64,000 nucleotides of DNA from contig NZ_JASLGT010000009.1 in assembly GCF_030150205.1 (NCBI RefSeq), forward strand, positions 62,001 through 126,000. Reading direction: 5' to 3'. The stretch comes from Niabella sp. (lineage in GTDB: Bacteria > Bacteroidota > Bacteroidia > Chitinophagales > Chitinophagaceae). The notes beneath the pieces were generated by a model. The model was not told the origin of the DNA. It was given only the letters and a program-made list of their open reading frames with translations, and did not search any database. Shown here in pieces: positions 1 through 8,515 of the stretch (the first letter of the stretch is position 1; each line of letters opens with the position of its first letter). The translations under genes and the position numbers were made by a program.

Positions 1-1
1 G

Positions 2-2098
2 CTGAAAATAACGCTGGAAAATCAGCAGGCAGGAGCTCAAAAAGCCTGGTTAAAGACAACCATATTGGATGGATCAAAACGGATACGCTCCATAAATACT
101 CCGGTTACCCTGGGGCCGGGATCGTCCGGAAACGAGGTCAGCTGCTCCCTGGGTGCGGATGCAAAACTATGGGATGAATTTGATCCGAAATTGTACCGGG
201 TAGAAGTTACTTTACAAAACAGCAGCGGGAAGTTGCTGGATCGCAAAGAAACCCGTTTTGGACTGAGAAGCATAACCAGCGATCAGCAGATCCTGCGTAT
301 TAACGGGCGTCCGGTGTTTTTAAGAGGCACGCTGGAATGCAATATTTTCCCTTTAACAGGACATCCGCCAATGACGCATGAGGGCTGGCTAAAGGTATTT
401 CTTGCGGCCAAACGTTACGGGTTGAACCACCTGCGTTTTCACTCCTGGTGTCCACCGGATGCAGCATTTGAAGTGGCTGATTCCCTGGGGTTTTACCTGC
501 AGGTAGAATTGCCGTTGTGGAGCATGCATGTGGGAAAGGATGCCGCTACCAACCGGTTCCTGGAGCAGGAAGCTGCACGGATCAGCGAAACCTATGGCAA
601 TCATCCTTCATTTTGTTTCTGGTCGTTAGGGAATGAATTGGAGGGCGATTTTAACTGGTTGAAGGAGTTGCGGACAGCACTGAAACAAAAAGACAACCGG
701 CACCTGTATACCACTACTACGTTTACGTTTCAGCAGGATCATGGCCGCTGGCCGGAAGCGGGCGATGATTTCTTTATTACGCAGTATACAAAAAAAGGAT
801 GGGTGCGCGGACAGGGCGTATTTAATGATCATACCCCTGATTTCTCCACCGATTATACAGCAGCTGTTGAAGGTGCACCCGTGCCCCTCATAACGCATGA
901 GATCGGGCAGTATTCGGTATACCCCAATCTTAAGGAAATTTCCAAGTACACCGGGGTGCTGGACCCGCTGAATTTTAAAACTGTCCGGAACGACCTCCGG
1001 GAAAAGAACCTGTTATCCCTGGCAGATTCATTTACACGCGCCAGCGGCGTTTTTGCGGCCCTGCTGTATAAAGAAGAGATGGAACGGGCATTAAAAACAA
1101 AGGGCATCAGCGGTTACCAGTTACTGGACCTGCACGATTTTCCCGGGCAGGGAACGGCGCTTGTTGGTGTCCTGGATGCGTTCTGGGATAGTAAGCAACT
1201 GGTGTCTCCGGAAGAGCACCGGATGTACAATTCAAAAGTGGTACCCCTGCTCCGTTTCGGCAAAGCTGTTTATACCAATGACGAGGCATTTGCCGTTACA
1301 GCGGAGATCGCTAATTTCAGTGCGGGTGCATTAAAGCAGGCGTTGCCGCAACTGACCATTAAAGATCGTTCCGGTAAGCTCCTGTTTAAAAAAGAATGGG
1401 CGGCAGCGGACCTGCCGGTAGGAAATGGAAACCGGGTTGGAGAAGCCCGGTTCGCGCTAAGTGGCATCAAAAAAGCGGAGGAGCTGACCATCGGGCTGGT
1501 GCTGAAAGGAACAGCTTTTAAAAATCAATGGCGGATCTGGGTATACCCCGCCACCATCGACGAAAACGCAACGGATGTACACGTTACGCGTTCATTTGCA
1601 GAAGCCCGGCAGTTATTGGAGGAGGGCCGGAATGTGTTGCTCAACCCGGATACGTCCGAACTGAAAGGTGTCAGCGGCCGTTTTGCGCCCGTGTTCTGGA
1701 GCCCGGTACATTTTCCGGATCAGCCGGGTACCATGGGTATCTTATGTAATCCGAAGCATCCTGCTTTGCAACAGTTCCCTACAGCATTTCACAGCGACTG
1801 GCAATGGTGGGATTTGATCACTTCTTCAAAAACAATGATCATTGATTCATTGCCGGACATGACACCGGTGGTGCGCGTGATCGATAATTTTTTTAAAAAC
1901 CGGAAGATGGCGAATGTAATTGAGGCGCGGGTGGGAAAAGGAAAACTGCTCATGACCTCGGTTAATATAACAGACCGGCTGGATCAGCGGCCTGTTGCAC
2001 TCCAACTGCGTTACAGCCTGTTGCAGTACATGAATAGCGCCGCATTTGTACCGCAAACAGTGCTGACGCCGGAGCAATTGCTATTGTTGAAAAGGTAA
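2..2098 (+). CDS. Glycoside hydrolase family 2-like enzyme (5' truncated)
   Basis: Predicted GH2-type glycosidase (beta-galactosidase/beta-glucuronidase-like). The frame is open from base 2, so the true start and any signal peptide lie upstream of the window; the TTG at 65 is internal. Counting from that TTG, a jelly-roll/Ig-like stretch (about 30-90) leads into a TIM barrel. The acid/base motif SLGNELEG is at about 187-194 (Glu191) and a likely nucleophile in LITHEIGQY (Glu279). About 280 beta-rich residues follow. Its neighbour is a sugar MFS permease 200 bp downstream on the same strand, so a role in oligosaccharide breakdown is likely. The family call is firm; the substrate cannot be read from sequence. 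Confidence 0.85.
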   Translation: MKITLENQQAGAQKAWLKTTILDGSKRIRSINTPVTLGPGSSGNEVSCSLGADAKLWDEFDPKLYRVEVTLQNSSGKLLDRKETRFGLRSITSDQQILRINGRPVFLRGTLECNIFPLTGHPPMTHEGWLKVFLAAKRYGLNHLRFHSWCPPDAAFEVADSLGFYLQVELPLWSMHVGKDAATNRFLEQEAARISETYGNHPSFCFWSLGNELEGDFNWLKELRTALKQKDNRHLYTTTTFTFQQDHGRWPEAGDDFFITQYTKKGWVRGQGVFNDHTPDFSTDYTAAVEGAPVPLITHEIGQYSVYPNLKEISKYTGVLDPLNFKTVRNDLREKNLLSLADSFTRASGVFAALLYKEEMERALKTKGISGYQLLDLHDFPGQGTALVGVLDAFWDSKQLVSPEEHRMYNSKVVPLLRFGKAVYTNDEAFAVTAEIANFSAGALKQALPQLTIKDRSGKLLFKKEWAAADLPVGNGNRVGEARFALSGIKKAEELTIGLVLKGTAFKNQWRIWVYPATIDENATDVHVTRSFAEARQLLEEGRNVLLNPDTSELKGVSGRFAPVFWSPVHFPDQPGTMGILCNPKHPALQQFPTAFHSDWQWWDLITSSKTMIIDSLPDMTPVVRVIDNFFKNRKMANVIEARVGKGKLLMTSVNITDRLDQRPVALQLRYSLLQYMNSAAFVPQTVLTPEQLLLLKR

Positions 2099-2299
2099 AG
2101 CAGCCAGGCTCTTTTTCAAATTATGGGCCAGGCCGGATTGATTGATAAATCAACCGCGTTCCATATGCTGCCAGTTGTTCCGGTTCCGCCAGTTCAGGTA
2201 TGTCAACCCTTCATAAGATCATCCTTTTTTTTCATAAGGATATCCATTCTGTTTACCTTTTAATGTGTGCATCTTTGTGATGTTAAAAATCGCTTCAGT

Positions 2300-3637
2300 A
2301 TGAAAAGTCAGTATCCGTTTAACACAACCTATATCATCGGTATTTCTTTTATCTCAGCACTGGGCGGTTACCTGTTCGGGTTCGACTTTGCGGTGATTGC
2401 CGGGGCACTGCCCTTTCTGAAAGAGCAATTTGGTTTTAATGAGATCCAGGAAGGATTTGCCACTGCATCGCTGGCACTGGGATGTATTGTAGGTTGTTTA
2501 CTGGCCGGCCGGATCTCTGATCGCTGGGGGCGCCGGAGAGGACTGATGCTTGCTGCCGCTGTATTTTTTGTTTCCTCACTGGCCATGGCATTTTCGCATA
2601 ACAGCCCCGTATTCATAACAGCCCGTTTGGCTGCAGGGATCGGAGTGGGAATGGCTTCAGTATTATCACCCATGTATATTGCAGAAGTGGCACCCACCCA
2701 TATGCGTGGCCGTATGGTGGCCATCAACCAGCTGACCATTGTAATCGGCATCTTTGTTACCAACCTGGTTAACTATAGCCTGCGGAACGAAGGGGCAGAT
2801 GCCTGGCGCTGGATGGTGGGATTGGGAGCTGTGCCCTCAGCGCTTTTTTTACTGGGCGTTTGCTGGCTGCCGGAAAGTCCGCGCTGGCTGGCCAAGGCCG
2901 GTGATCTTGCCCTTGCTGAAAAAATATTAAAAAAGATCGGTGGCGGAGCTTATGCCGCACATACGCTGGAAGCAATCCGGAAATCGGTTGCCGGTGATAC
3001 CGTCGTCCGTTATAAAGACGTATTCCAGCGTTCCGTTTTCCCGGTGGTATTGATCGGCATCGGACTTGCCATATTTCAGCAACTCTGTGGCATCAACGTA
3101 GTGTTTAATTACACCGCAACTATTTTTGAAAGCGTGGGGTTCAGCCAGGACGACCAGTTAAAACAAACCGTATTTATCGGGTTGGTGAATATGATCTGTA
3201 CCCTGGTGGCCATGTGGCAGGTAGATAAGCTGGGCCGGAAACCGCTGATGTTATTGGGGGCTATCGGACTAACCCTTCTCTATATCGTAAGTGCTCTGCT
3301 GCTAAAACAAAAGTCTGCTGCGGCTTCCTGGTCTTTGCTAGCCGCCATCGGATTATATGCCATGACATTGGCGCCGGTTACCTGGGTGCTTATATCGGAG
3401 ATCTTCCCCAATAGGGTGAGAGGGGCTGCTACATCCATTGCCGTGCTGGCCCTTTGGGCATCCTATGCGGTATTGACCTTTACCTTTCCCATACTGGCAA
3501 AATACCTGGGTACCTACACCCCGTTCTATATGTATGCGGGAATCTGTGTGATCGGCTTTTTGTTTGTAAAGTTCAGGGTGAAGGAAACCAAAGGGAAATC
3601 GCTGGAAGAAATGGATACCGTTTTTTCCGGTCATTGA
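2300..3637 (+). CDS. MFS sugar transporter, sugar porter family
   Basis: A 12-helix permease of about 445 residues, predicted to move a monosaccharide with H+ across the inner membrane. Sugar-porter hallmarks are all present: the loop motif RISDRWGRRRG after helix 2, PESPRWL after helix 6, QQLCGINVVFNY in helix 7, DKLGRKPLML between helices 8 and 9, and EIFPNRVRGAA near helix 10. I chose the ATG at 2300 (MKSQYPF) over the in-frame ATG at 2267, because the first helix follows directly and the extra 11 residues look non-native. It lies between the GH2 gene and a DUF5107 gene, 37 bp before the latter, so it probably imports the GH2 product. Xylose, glucose, arabinose or galactose cannot be told apart here. 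Confidence 0.92.
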   Translation: MKSQYPFNTTYIIGISFISALGGYLFGFDFAVIAGALPFLKEQFGFNEIQEGFATASLALGCIVGCLLAGRISDRWGRRRGLMLAAAVFFVSSLAMAFSHNSPVFITARLAAGIGVGMASVLSPMYIAEVAPTHMRGRMVAINQLTIVIGIFVTNLVNYSLRNEGADAWRWMVGLGAVPSALFLLGVCWLPESPRWLAKAGDLALAEKILKKIGGGAYAAHTLEAIRKSVAGDTVVRYKDVFQRSVFPVVLIGIGLAIFQQLCGINVVFNYTATIFESVGFSQDDQLKQTVFIGLVNMICTLVAMWQVDKLGRKPLMLLGAIGLTLLYIVSALLLKQKSAAASWSLLAAIGLYAMTLAPVTWVLISEIFPNRVRGAATSIAVLALWASYAVLTFTFPILAKYLGTYTPFYMYAGICVIGFLFVKFRVKETKGKSLEEMDTVFSGH

Positions 3638-3674
3638 TATCGGCAACTAACATTTAATTAAATTATAAACGAAG

Positions 3675-6600
3675 ATGATGGAAGTGCAAGCCTGGCAGGA
3701 AGTGGTTAAAATTCCCACATATAAAACCGGGCAACCCGACAAGAACCCGATGTTCCTGGAAAAACGCGTATACCAGGGAAGCAGTGGTGTTGTATATCCT
3801 TACCAGGTGATCGACAAAGTGTACGATGAAAAAGAAGAAAAGGAATGGACGGCCTTATATCTGGAGAACGATTACCTGAAAGTAATGATCCTCCCGGAGC
3901 TGGGCGGGCGCATACAGATGGCTTATGATAAAACCAACGACTACCATTTTGTATATCACAACCGGGTCATCAAACCTGCACTGGTGGGTTTACTGGGGCC
4001 CTGGATCAGCGGCGGTATTGAATTTAACTGGCCGCAGCACCATCGTCCTACCACTTTTGATGCCACCGATTTCCAGATCGTTGAAAATAAAGATGGCAGT
4101 AAAACCATCTGGGTAAATGAGTACGAGCAAATGTTTGGCACCAAGTGTGCCCTGGGCTTTACCCTGTATGCAGAGAGGGCTTACATAGAACTGGAAGCAA
4201 AACTGTATAACCGTACGCCTTTCCCGCAAACCTTTTTATGGTGGGCGAATCCGGCGGTTGCTGTAGATGAGCATTACCAGAGTGTATTTCCGCCCGATGT
4301 AAATGCGGTTTTTGATCATGGCAAACGGGATGTAAGTTCATTCCCCATTGCAACCGGTACCTATTATAAGGTAAACTATGCGCCGGGTACCGATATATCA
4401 GTTTATAACAATATTCCTGTGCCTACATCTTATATGGCCGTTAACAGTGCTTTCAATTTTGTGGGCGGCTATCACCATCGGAAAAAGGCAGGGATCATGC
4501 ACGTGGCAGATCATCATGTAAGTCCCGGGAAAAAACAATGGACCTGGGGCTGTGGTGCCTTTGGCAAGGCCTGGGACCGCCAGCTTACAGATGAGGACGG
4601 TCCGTATTTTGAATTGATGTGCGGCGTATATACAGACAACCAGCCGGACTTCAGCTGGATCATGCCCAATGAAGTAAGAACATTTAAGCAATACTTTATG
4701 CCCTATAAGAACATCGGGTATGTAAAGAACGCTTCCACAGATGCGATGATAAACCTGGAAACGACCGGGCAGGCAGCCACGGTACAGGTGTATATAACCC
4801 GGGAGCGGACGGTGACCATAAGATTAAAGCAGGGAGAACGCAGCCTGTTTTCAGAGACGGTGACATTGTCGCCCTTAAAAAGTTTTGAAAAGCAGATCGG
4901 CATTGCCGAAGGAACAGATCCCCGGCAACTAAAAGCAGAAGTATTGGATGCTGAAGGAGCGTTACTGATCGCTTATACACCGGTGAATCGTAATACCGAG
5001 GCGATACCGGATCCTGCAAAACCCATATTACGACCGGAAGATATTCCGACTAATGAAGAATTGTACCTGGCCGGTCTGCACCTGGAGCAATACCGGCATG
5101 CAACCTATATGCCACTGGATTATTACCGTGAAGCGTTAAAGCGCGATGCAACCGATATCCGATGCAACAATGCCCTGGGGCTTTGGTACCTGCGCCGCGG
5201 CCAGTTTGAAACAGCCGAACCCTATTTTCGCACAGCGGTGGAAAAACTGACTGCAAAGAACCCCAATCCGTATGATGGGGAGCCCTTGTATAACCTGGGC
5301 CTTTGCCTGCGTTACCAGCACCGGTGGGAAGAAGCCACCAGCTGGTTGTATAAAAGTACCTGGAATGCGGCCATGCAGGACAACGCCTACCTGCAACTGG
5401 CATATATCAGCGCTGTCCGCAAGGATTGGGAAGCCTGCCTGGAGTTTGCAGAAAAGTCGGTGCTAAGAAACTATAACAGCCTGAAGGGCCGCCACATAAA
5501 AGCGGTGGCATTGCGGCAATTACAACGCGGAGAAGATGCTGCGGTATTGTTAAAGGAAACACTAACGATCGATGTGTTTGATTTTGCGGCGCGGTTTGAG
5601 TGGTGCCGTTACCTGCGGCAAAAAGGCAATATGGAGGCGGCTGAAAAAGAACTACAGCAATTGCTGAGGCAGATGCGCAACCGTTCTTATTCTTTTATAG
5701 AAATGGCTTTGCAATATGCAACGGCAGGTTTATATGAAGATGCGATTTCCTTTTTATTATTGGTAGTTAATAATACCACGGACCCATTGGTGTATTATTA
5801 CCTGGGGTATTTCAATCATTTGTCCGGTAACAATAACCAGGCGGCCATATGGCTGGGGAAAGCCTTTGAAATGAGCCCGGATGGTATATTCCCCAACCGG
5901 ATTGAAGACATTGCCGTGCTGGCAACCGCGGCGGAACTAAATCCCCGAGATTACAAGGCCCTCTATTACCTGGGTAACTTCTACTATGGGAAGCGCCTGT
6001 ATGATCCGGCCCGCAGTTGCTGGGAACAGTCATTGGCTATAAACCCGGACTTCGCCACCACCAATCGGAATCTGGGTATTGCCTGCTACAATAAGTTTGG
6101 CAAAAAAGAAGAAGCCCTTCGCTTATTTCAAAAAGCATTTGATGCAGACCCTTCAGATTCGAGAGTGTTATTTGAGCTGGACCAGTTAAAGAAGCGTTTT
6201 AGCGTGGACCCGCATCTCCGGCTGGCTTATTTAAACCGGTATCCGGATCAGGTAAGGGAACGGGACGATCTGTATATTGAATATGTTGGATTACATTCTT
6301 TACTGGGCCGGTTCGATGAAGCCAGCCAGTTACTGAATGCCCGTAATTTTCATCCCTGGGAGGGAGGAGAGGGCAAAACATCCGGGCAGCATGTGCTGAT
6401 CCATGTGGAACTTGCTAAACGGGCGCTGGCTGTGAACGATCTGGATGAAGCGGCAAAGCTGTTGCATAAGGCGCAGGAGTATCCCGAAAACCTGGGAGAA
6501 GGGAAGCTTTTTGGTGCACAGGAGAACGACATTCACTATTGGCTGGGGTGCGTGGAAGAAGCTGGCGGCAATATGCCGGCGGCAAAGATCTGTTGGGAGA

Positions 6601-6986
6601 AAGCGGCAGTTGGTCTTTCGGAGCCAACTCCTGCCATTTACTATAACGATCAGCAGCCGGATAAGATCTTTTACCAGGGGATGGCATTACAGAAATCGGG
6701 AAAGCAGGCCGAAGCGGAACAACGGTTCCGGAACCTGATCCATTATGGAGCAACACATTTGAATGATACGGTTACCATTGATTTCTTTGCTGTGTCGCTG
6801 CCCGATCTGATGATCTTTGATGATGACCTGAACCTGCGCAACCGTCTTCATTGCAATTACCTGATGGGGCTGGGCTACCTGGGATTGGGAGATGCTGTAA
6901 AGGCCCATCAATACCTGGAGGAGGTACTGAAACAGGATCCGGCGCATACCGGCGCAACCCTGCACAGAAGCCTGATCCCTATTTGA
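3675..6986 (+). CDS. DUF5107 domain protein with C-terminal TPR repeats (cytosolic)
   Basis: About 1100 residues with no signal peptide or membrane segment, so probably cytosolic. Residues about 40-330 form a DUF5107 domain; LENDYLKVMILPELGGRI resembles the start of mutarotase/aldose-epimerase-like beta sandwiches (inference), and GPWISGGIEFNW is the second hallmark. From about 455 to the end come many TPR-like helical pairs, for example around 500-540, 755-790 and 1065-1100. A second ATG immediately follows the first. It ends the GH2-MFS-DUF5107 run and is followed by a clear terminator at 7014. No biochemical function is established as far as I know; sugar binding or anomer handling coupled to protein interaction is a guess. 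A paralogue with a signal peptide lies at 8516. Confidence 0.85.
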   Translation: MMEVQAWQEVVKIPTYKTGQPDKNPMFLEKRVYQGSSGVVYPYQVIDKVYDEKEEKEWTALYLENDYLKVMILPELGGRIQMAYDKTNDYHFVYHNRVIKPALVGLLGPWISGGIEFNWPQHHRPTTFDATDFQIVENKDGSKTIWVNEYEQMFGTKCALGFTLYAERAYIELEAKLYNRTPFPQTFLWWANPAVAVDEHYQSVFPPDVNAVFDHGKRDVSSFPIATGTYYKVNYAPGTDISVYNNIPVPTSYMAVNSAFNFVGGYHHRKKAGIMHVADHHVSPGKKQWTWGCGAFGKAWDRQLTDEDGPYFELMCGVYTDNQPDFSWIMPNEVRTFKQYFMPYKNIGYVKNASTDAMINLETTGQAATVQVYITRERTVTIRLKQGERSLFSETVTLSPLKSFEKQIGIAEGTDPRQLKAEVLDAEGALLIAYTPVNRNTEAIPDPAKPILRPEDIPTNEELYLAGLHLEQYRHATYMPLDYYREALKRDATDIRCNNALGLWYLRRGQFETAEPYFRTAVEKLTAKNPNPYDGEPLYNLGLCLRYQHRWEEATSWLYKSTWNAAMQDNAYLQLAYISAVRKDWEACLEFAEKSVLRNYNSLKGRHIKAVALRQLQRGEDAAVLLKETLTIDVFDFAARFEWCRYLRQKGNMEAAEKELQQLLRQMRNRSYSFIEMALQYATAGLYEDAISFLLLVVNNTTDPLVYYYLGYFNHLSGNNNQAAIWLGKAFEMSPDGIFPNRIEDIAVLATAAELNPRDYKALYYLGNFYYGKRLYDPARSCWEQSLAINPDFATTNRNLGIACYNKFGKKEEALRLFQKAFDADPSDSRVLFELDQLKKRFSVDPHLRLAYLNRYPDQVRERDDLYIEYVGLHSLLGRFDEASQLLNARNFHPWEGGEGKTSGQHVLIHVELAKRALAVNDLDEAAKLLHKAQEYPENLGEGKLFGAQENDIHYWLGCVEEAGGNMPAAKICWEKAAVGLSEPTPAIYYNDQQPDKIFYQGMALQKSGKQAEAEQRFRNLIHYGATHLNDTVTIDFFAVSLPDLMIFDDDLNLRNRLHCNYLMGLGYLGLGDAVKAHQYLEEVLKQDPAHTGATLHRSLIPI

Positions 6987-7013
6987 TAGTGATCGCCGTA
7001 TGGAGTATTCTTC

Positions 7014-7042
7014 GCCCGGATTTATAAAAATCCGGGCTTTTT
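7014..7042 (+). terminator. Rho-independent terminator after DUF5107 gene
   Basis: Perfect 10-bp stem GCCCGGATTT / AAATCCGGGC with a 4-nt loop, followed by five T. It sits 28 bp after the stop of the first DUF5107-TPR gene and should end the GH2-MFS-DUF5107 transcript. Confidence 0.9.
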
Positions 7043-7125
7043 GTTATAATAAACAAGTATCAAAATTATTATAAATGGTTTCAACTTCCTTTCCGTGAGT
7101 GGAGACACTGACCGGAGCTATGCTG

Positions 7126-7147
7126 TGGTTTGTGGCTCCACAAACCA
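7126..7147. repeat. Inverted repeat, 10-bp arms
   Basis: TGGTTTGTGG, a CT spacer, then CCACAAACCA: perfect 10-bp arms. An outer pair, AAATGGTTT at 7073-7081 and AAACCATTT at 7142-7150, nests around it, so the region can fold in two ways. No T-run follows. Could be a cruciform, an operator or part of a mobile-element end. Confidence 0.6.
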
Positions 7148-7196
7148 TTTGGAGGCATTTCGACAAAATTGGTACCGGTTTATTATTATTGGTTTC

Positions 7197-7230
7197 CTGA
7201 ATTTTACGGGTACCTACCCGTAAAATTCAG
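7197..7230. repeat. Perfect palindrome, 16-bp arms
   Basis: CTGAATTTTACGGGTA, spacer CC, TACCCGTAAAATTCAG: arms complementary over all 16 bp. A run of eight T begins about 11 bp later, so a terminator role on the plus strand is possible, although the gap between stem and T-run is long. No other copy was noticed in the window. Confidence 0.8.
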
Positions 7231-7680
7231 CGAAGAATGGTTTTTTTTAATTTAAAGTCATTATTTTGCATGAGATGCTACCGGGTGGATCGATTGCTGG
7301 TATAAAAAAAAGGTAACATCAGGGCTTTGTTATTTAAATGAAATCAACCTTTAACGGTCTTTCAATACCTGTATAGCGCATTGCCCAAAACACCGTGCTG
7401 AGACGAATAGAGTGTATGGCCATGGAAAAGTAATCGGGTATGTTAGCGAAGCGTAATGAAGCATAAATGGGAAAAGCAATAGTTAAGGGCGTTTTCTTTT
7501 TTAGCCGGTCGGGTATACTGTACATATGGCCATTGTGATGATAACCAGGCAGGATAACGATATTGCAGTCACCGTTGGAACTTCTGTTTACGGTGAAAAT
7601 GCCGGCGATATACGCGTTGTGAAAGAGATACATCCATTGTCAGTAATCCTTCATGTTATAACAATAAAACAATACAGATT

Positions 7681-8418
7681 ATGAATGCCGCAACACTGGA
7701 CAAAATGAAAGAAATGAAATTATTGGGCATGCACCGGATATTTAAAACCAGCCTGGAGACCGGAATATCCGCTGCTTACACACCCGATGAACTAATTGCT
7801 CAACTGGTGGAGGCTGAATGGGATGACCGCCAAAGCCGCAATGTTGAACAGCGGATAAGGAATGCGCGGTTCCGGTATAAAGCTGATATTGAAGATCTTT
7901 ACTTCCATGGAGACCGTAACCTCGACCGAAACCAGATCCAGCAGTTTGCTGACTGTAGTTTTATAAACAAGGCTGCATGTATATTGATTACCGGCAGCAC
8001 CGGTATTGGTAAAAGTTATATTGCTTCAGCGCTGGGCTACCGGGCCTGCAGCCTGGGGTACCGGGTAATGTATCACAATGTGCACCGGTTATTTTCAATG
8101 CTGAAAATGAGTAAGACCAATGGCAGTTACAGCAAGGAGATTGATCGCATAGAGCGGCAACAATTATTAATACTGGATGACTTTGGACTGCAGCCGCTCG
8201 ATGCCCAAAGCCGGGCAGCACTGATGGAAATTGTGGAAGACCGGCATGGGAAAAGCGCACTGATCATTACCTCCCAGGTACCGGTTAACAAATGGCACGA
8301 GATCATTGGAGACCCAACGATTGCAGATGCCATCCTGGACCGGATTGTGCACCAGGCTTACCGGCTGGAATTAAAGGGCACGTCGCTGAGAAAATCAGAA
8401 ACGCCGCATGCAGCTTAA
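7681..8418 (+). CDS. istB: IstB-like ATP-binding protein, IS21 family (orphan)
   Basis: About 245 residues, full length for IstB, the AAA+ helper ATPase of IS21-family transposition. Walker A is GSTGIGKSY at about 104-112, Walker B is LLILDDFG at about 161-168, and the N-terminal helical part (TLDKMKEMKLLGMHR) is typical. The frame is intact. The partner transposase IstA is not upstream, where it would normally overlap or abut, and I see none elsewhere in the window. The gene is probably a remnant of an insertion between the two DUF5107 genes, or a stand-alone IstB able to act in trans; the first is more likely. Confidence 0.88.
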   Translation: MNAATLDKMKEMKLLGMHRIFKTSLETGISAAYTPDELIAQLVEAEWDDRQSRNVEQRIRNARFRYKADIEDLYFHGDRNLDRNQIQQFADCSFINKAACILITGSTGIGKSYIASALGYRACSLGYRVMYHNVHRLFSMLKMSKTNGSYSKEIDRIERQQLLILDDFGLQPLDAQSRAALMEIVEDRHGKSALIITSQVPVNKWHEIIGDPTIADAILDRIVHQAYRLELKGTSLRKSETPHAA

Positions 8419-8515
8419 GCGTCAGTTTGCAAATGGAAGCATTGATCAAATCACGAAGACAAACGTTTGCATAGCTGTCTCCGGATAAGATTCGATAAAT
8501 TCGATAAAAAGATAC

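Larger units (their letters stand above)
7043..7680. other. 638-bp structured gap upstream of istB
   Basis: No convincing gene. It holds two strong inverted repeats (7126-7147 and 7197-7230) and a T-rich run near 7241. A 99-codon minus-strand frame (7334-7633) has no recognisable domain. This is where istA would lie in an intact IS21-family element, but none of the three plus-strand frames gives a recognisable IstA catalytic core or C-terminus. I found no matching terminal repeats between this gap and the sequence after istB, so the borders of any element are unknown. Confidence 0.5.

Noticed and set aside
7334..7633. A 99-codon minus-strand frame upstream of istB, with a GHMYSIPDRL stretch faintly recalling an IstA C-terminus.
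   Set aside because: Wrong strand for istA relative to istB, no domain otherwise, and one short likeness is not enough.
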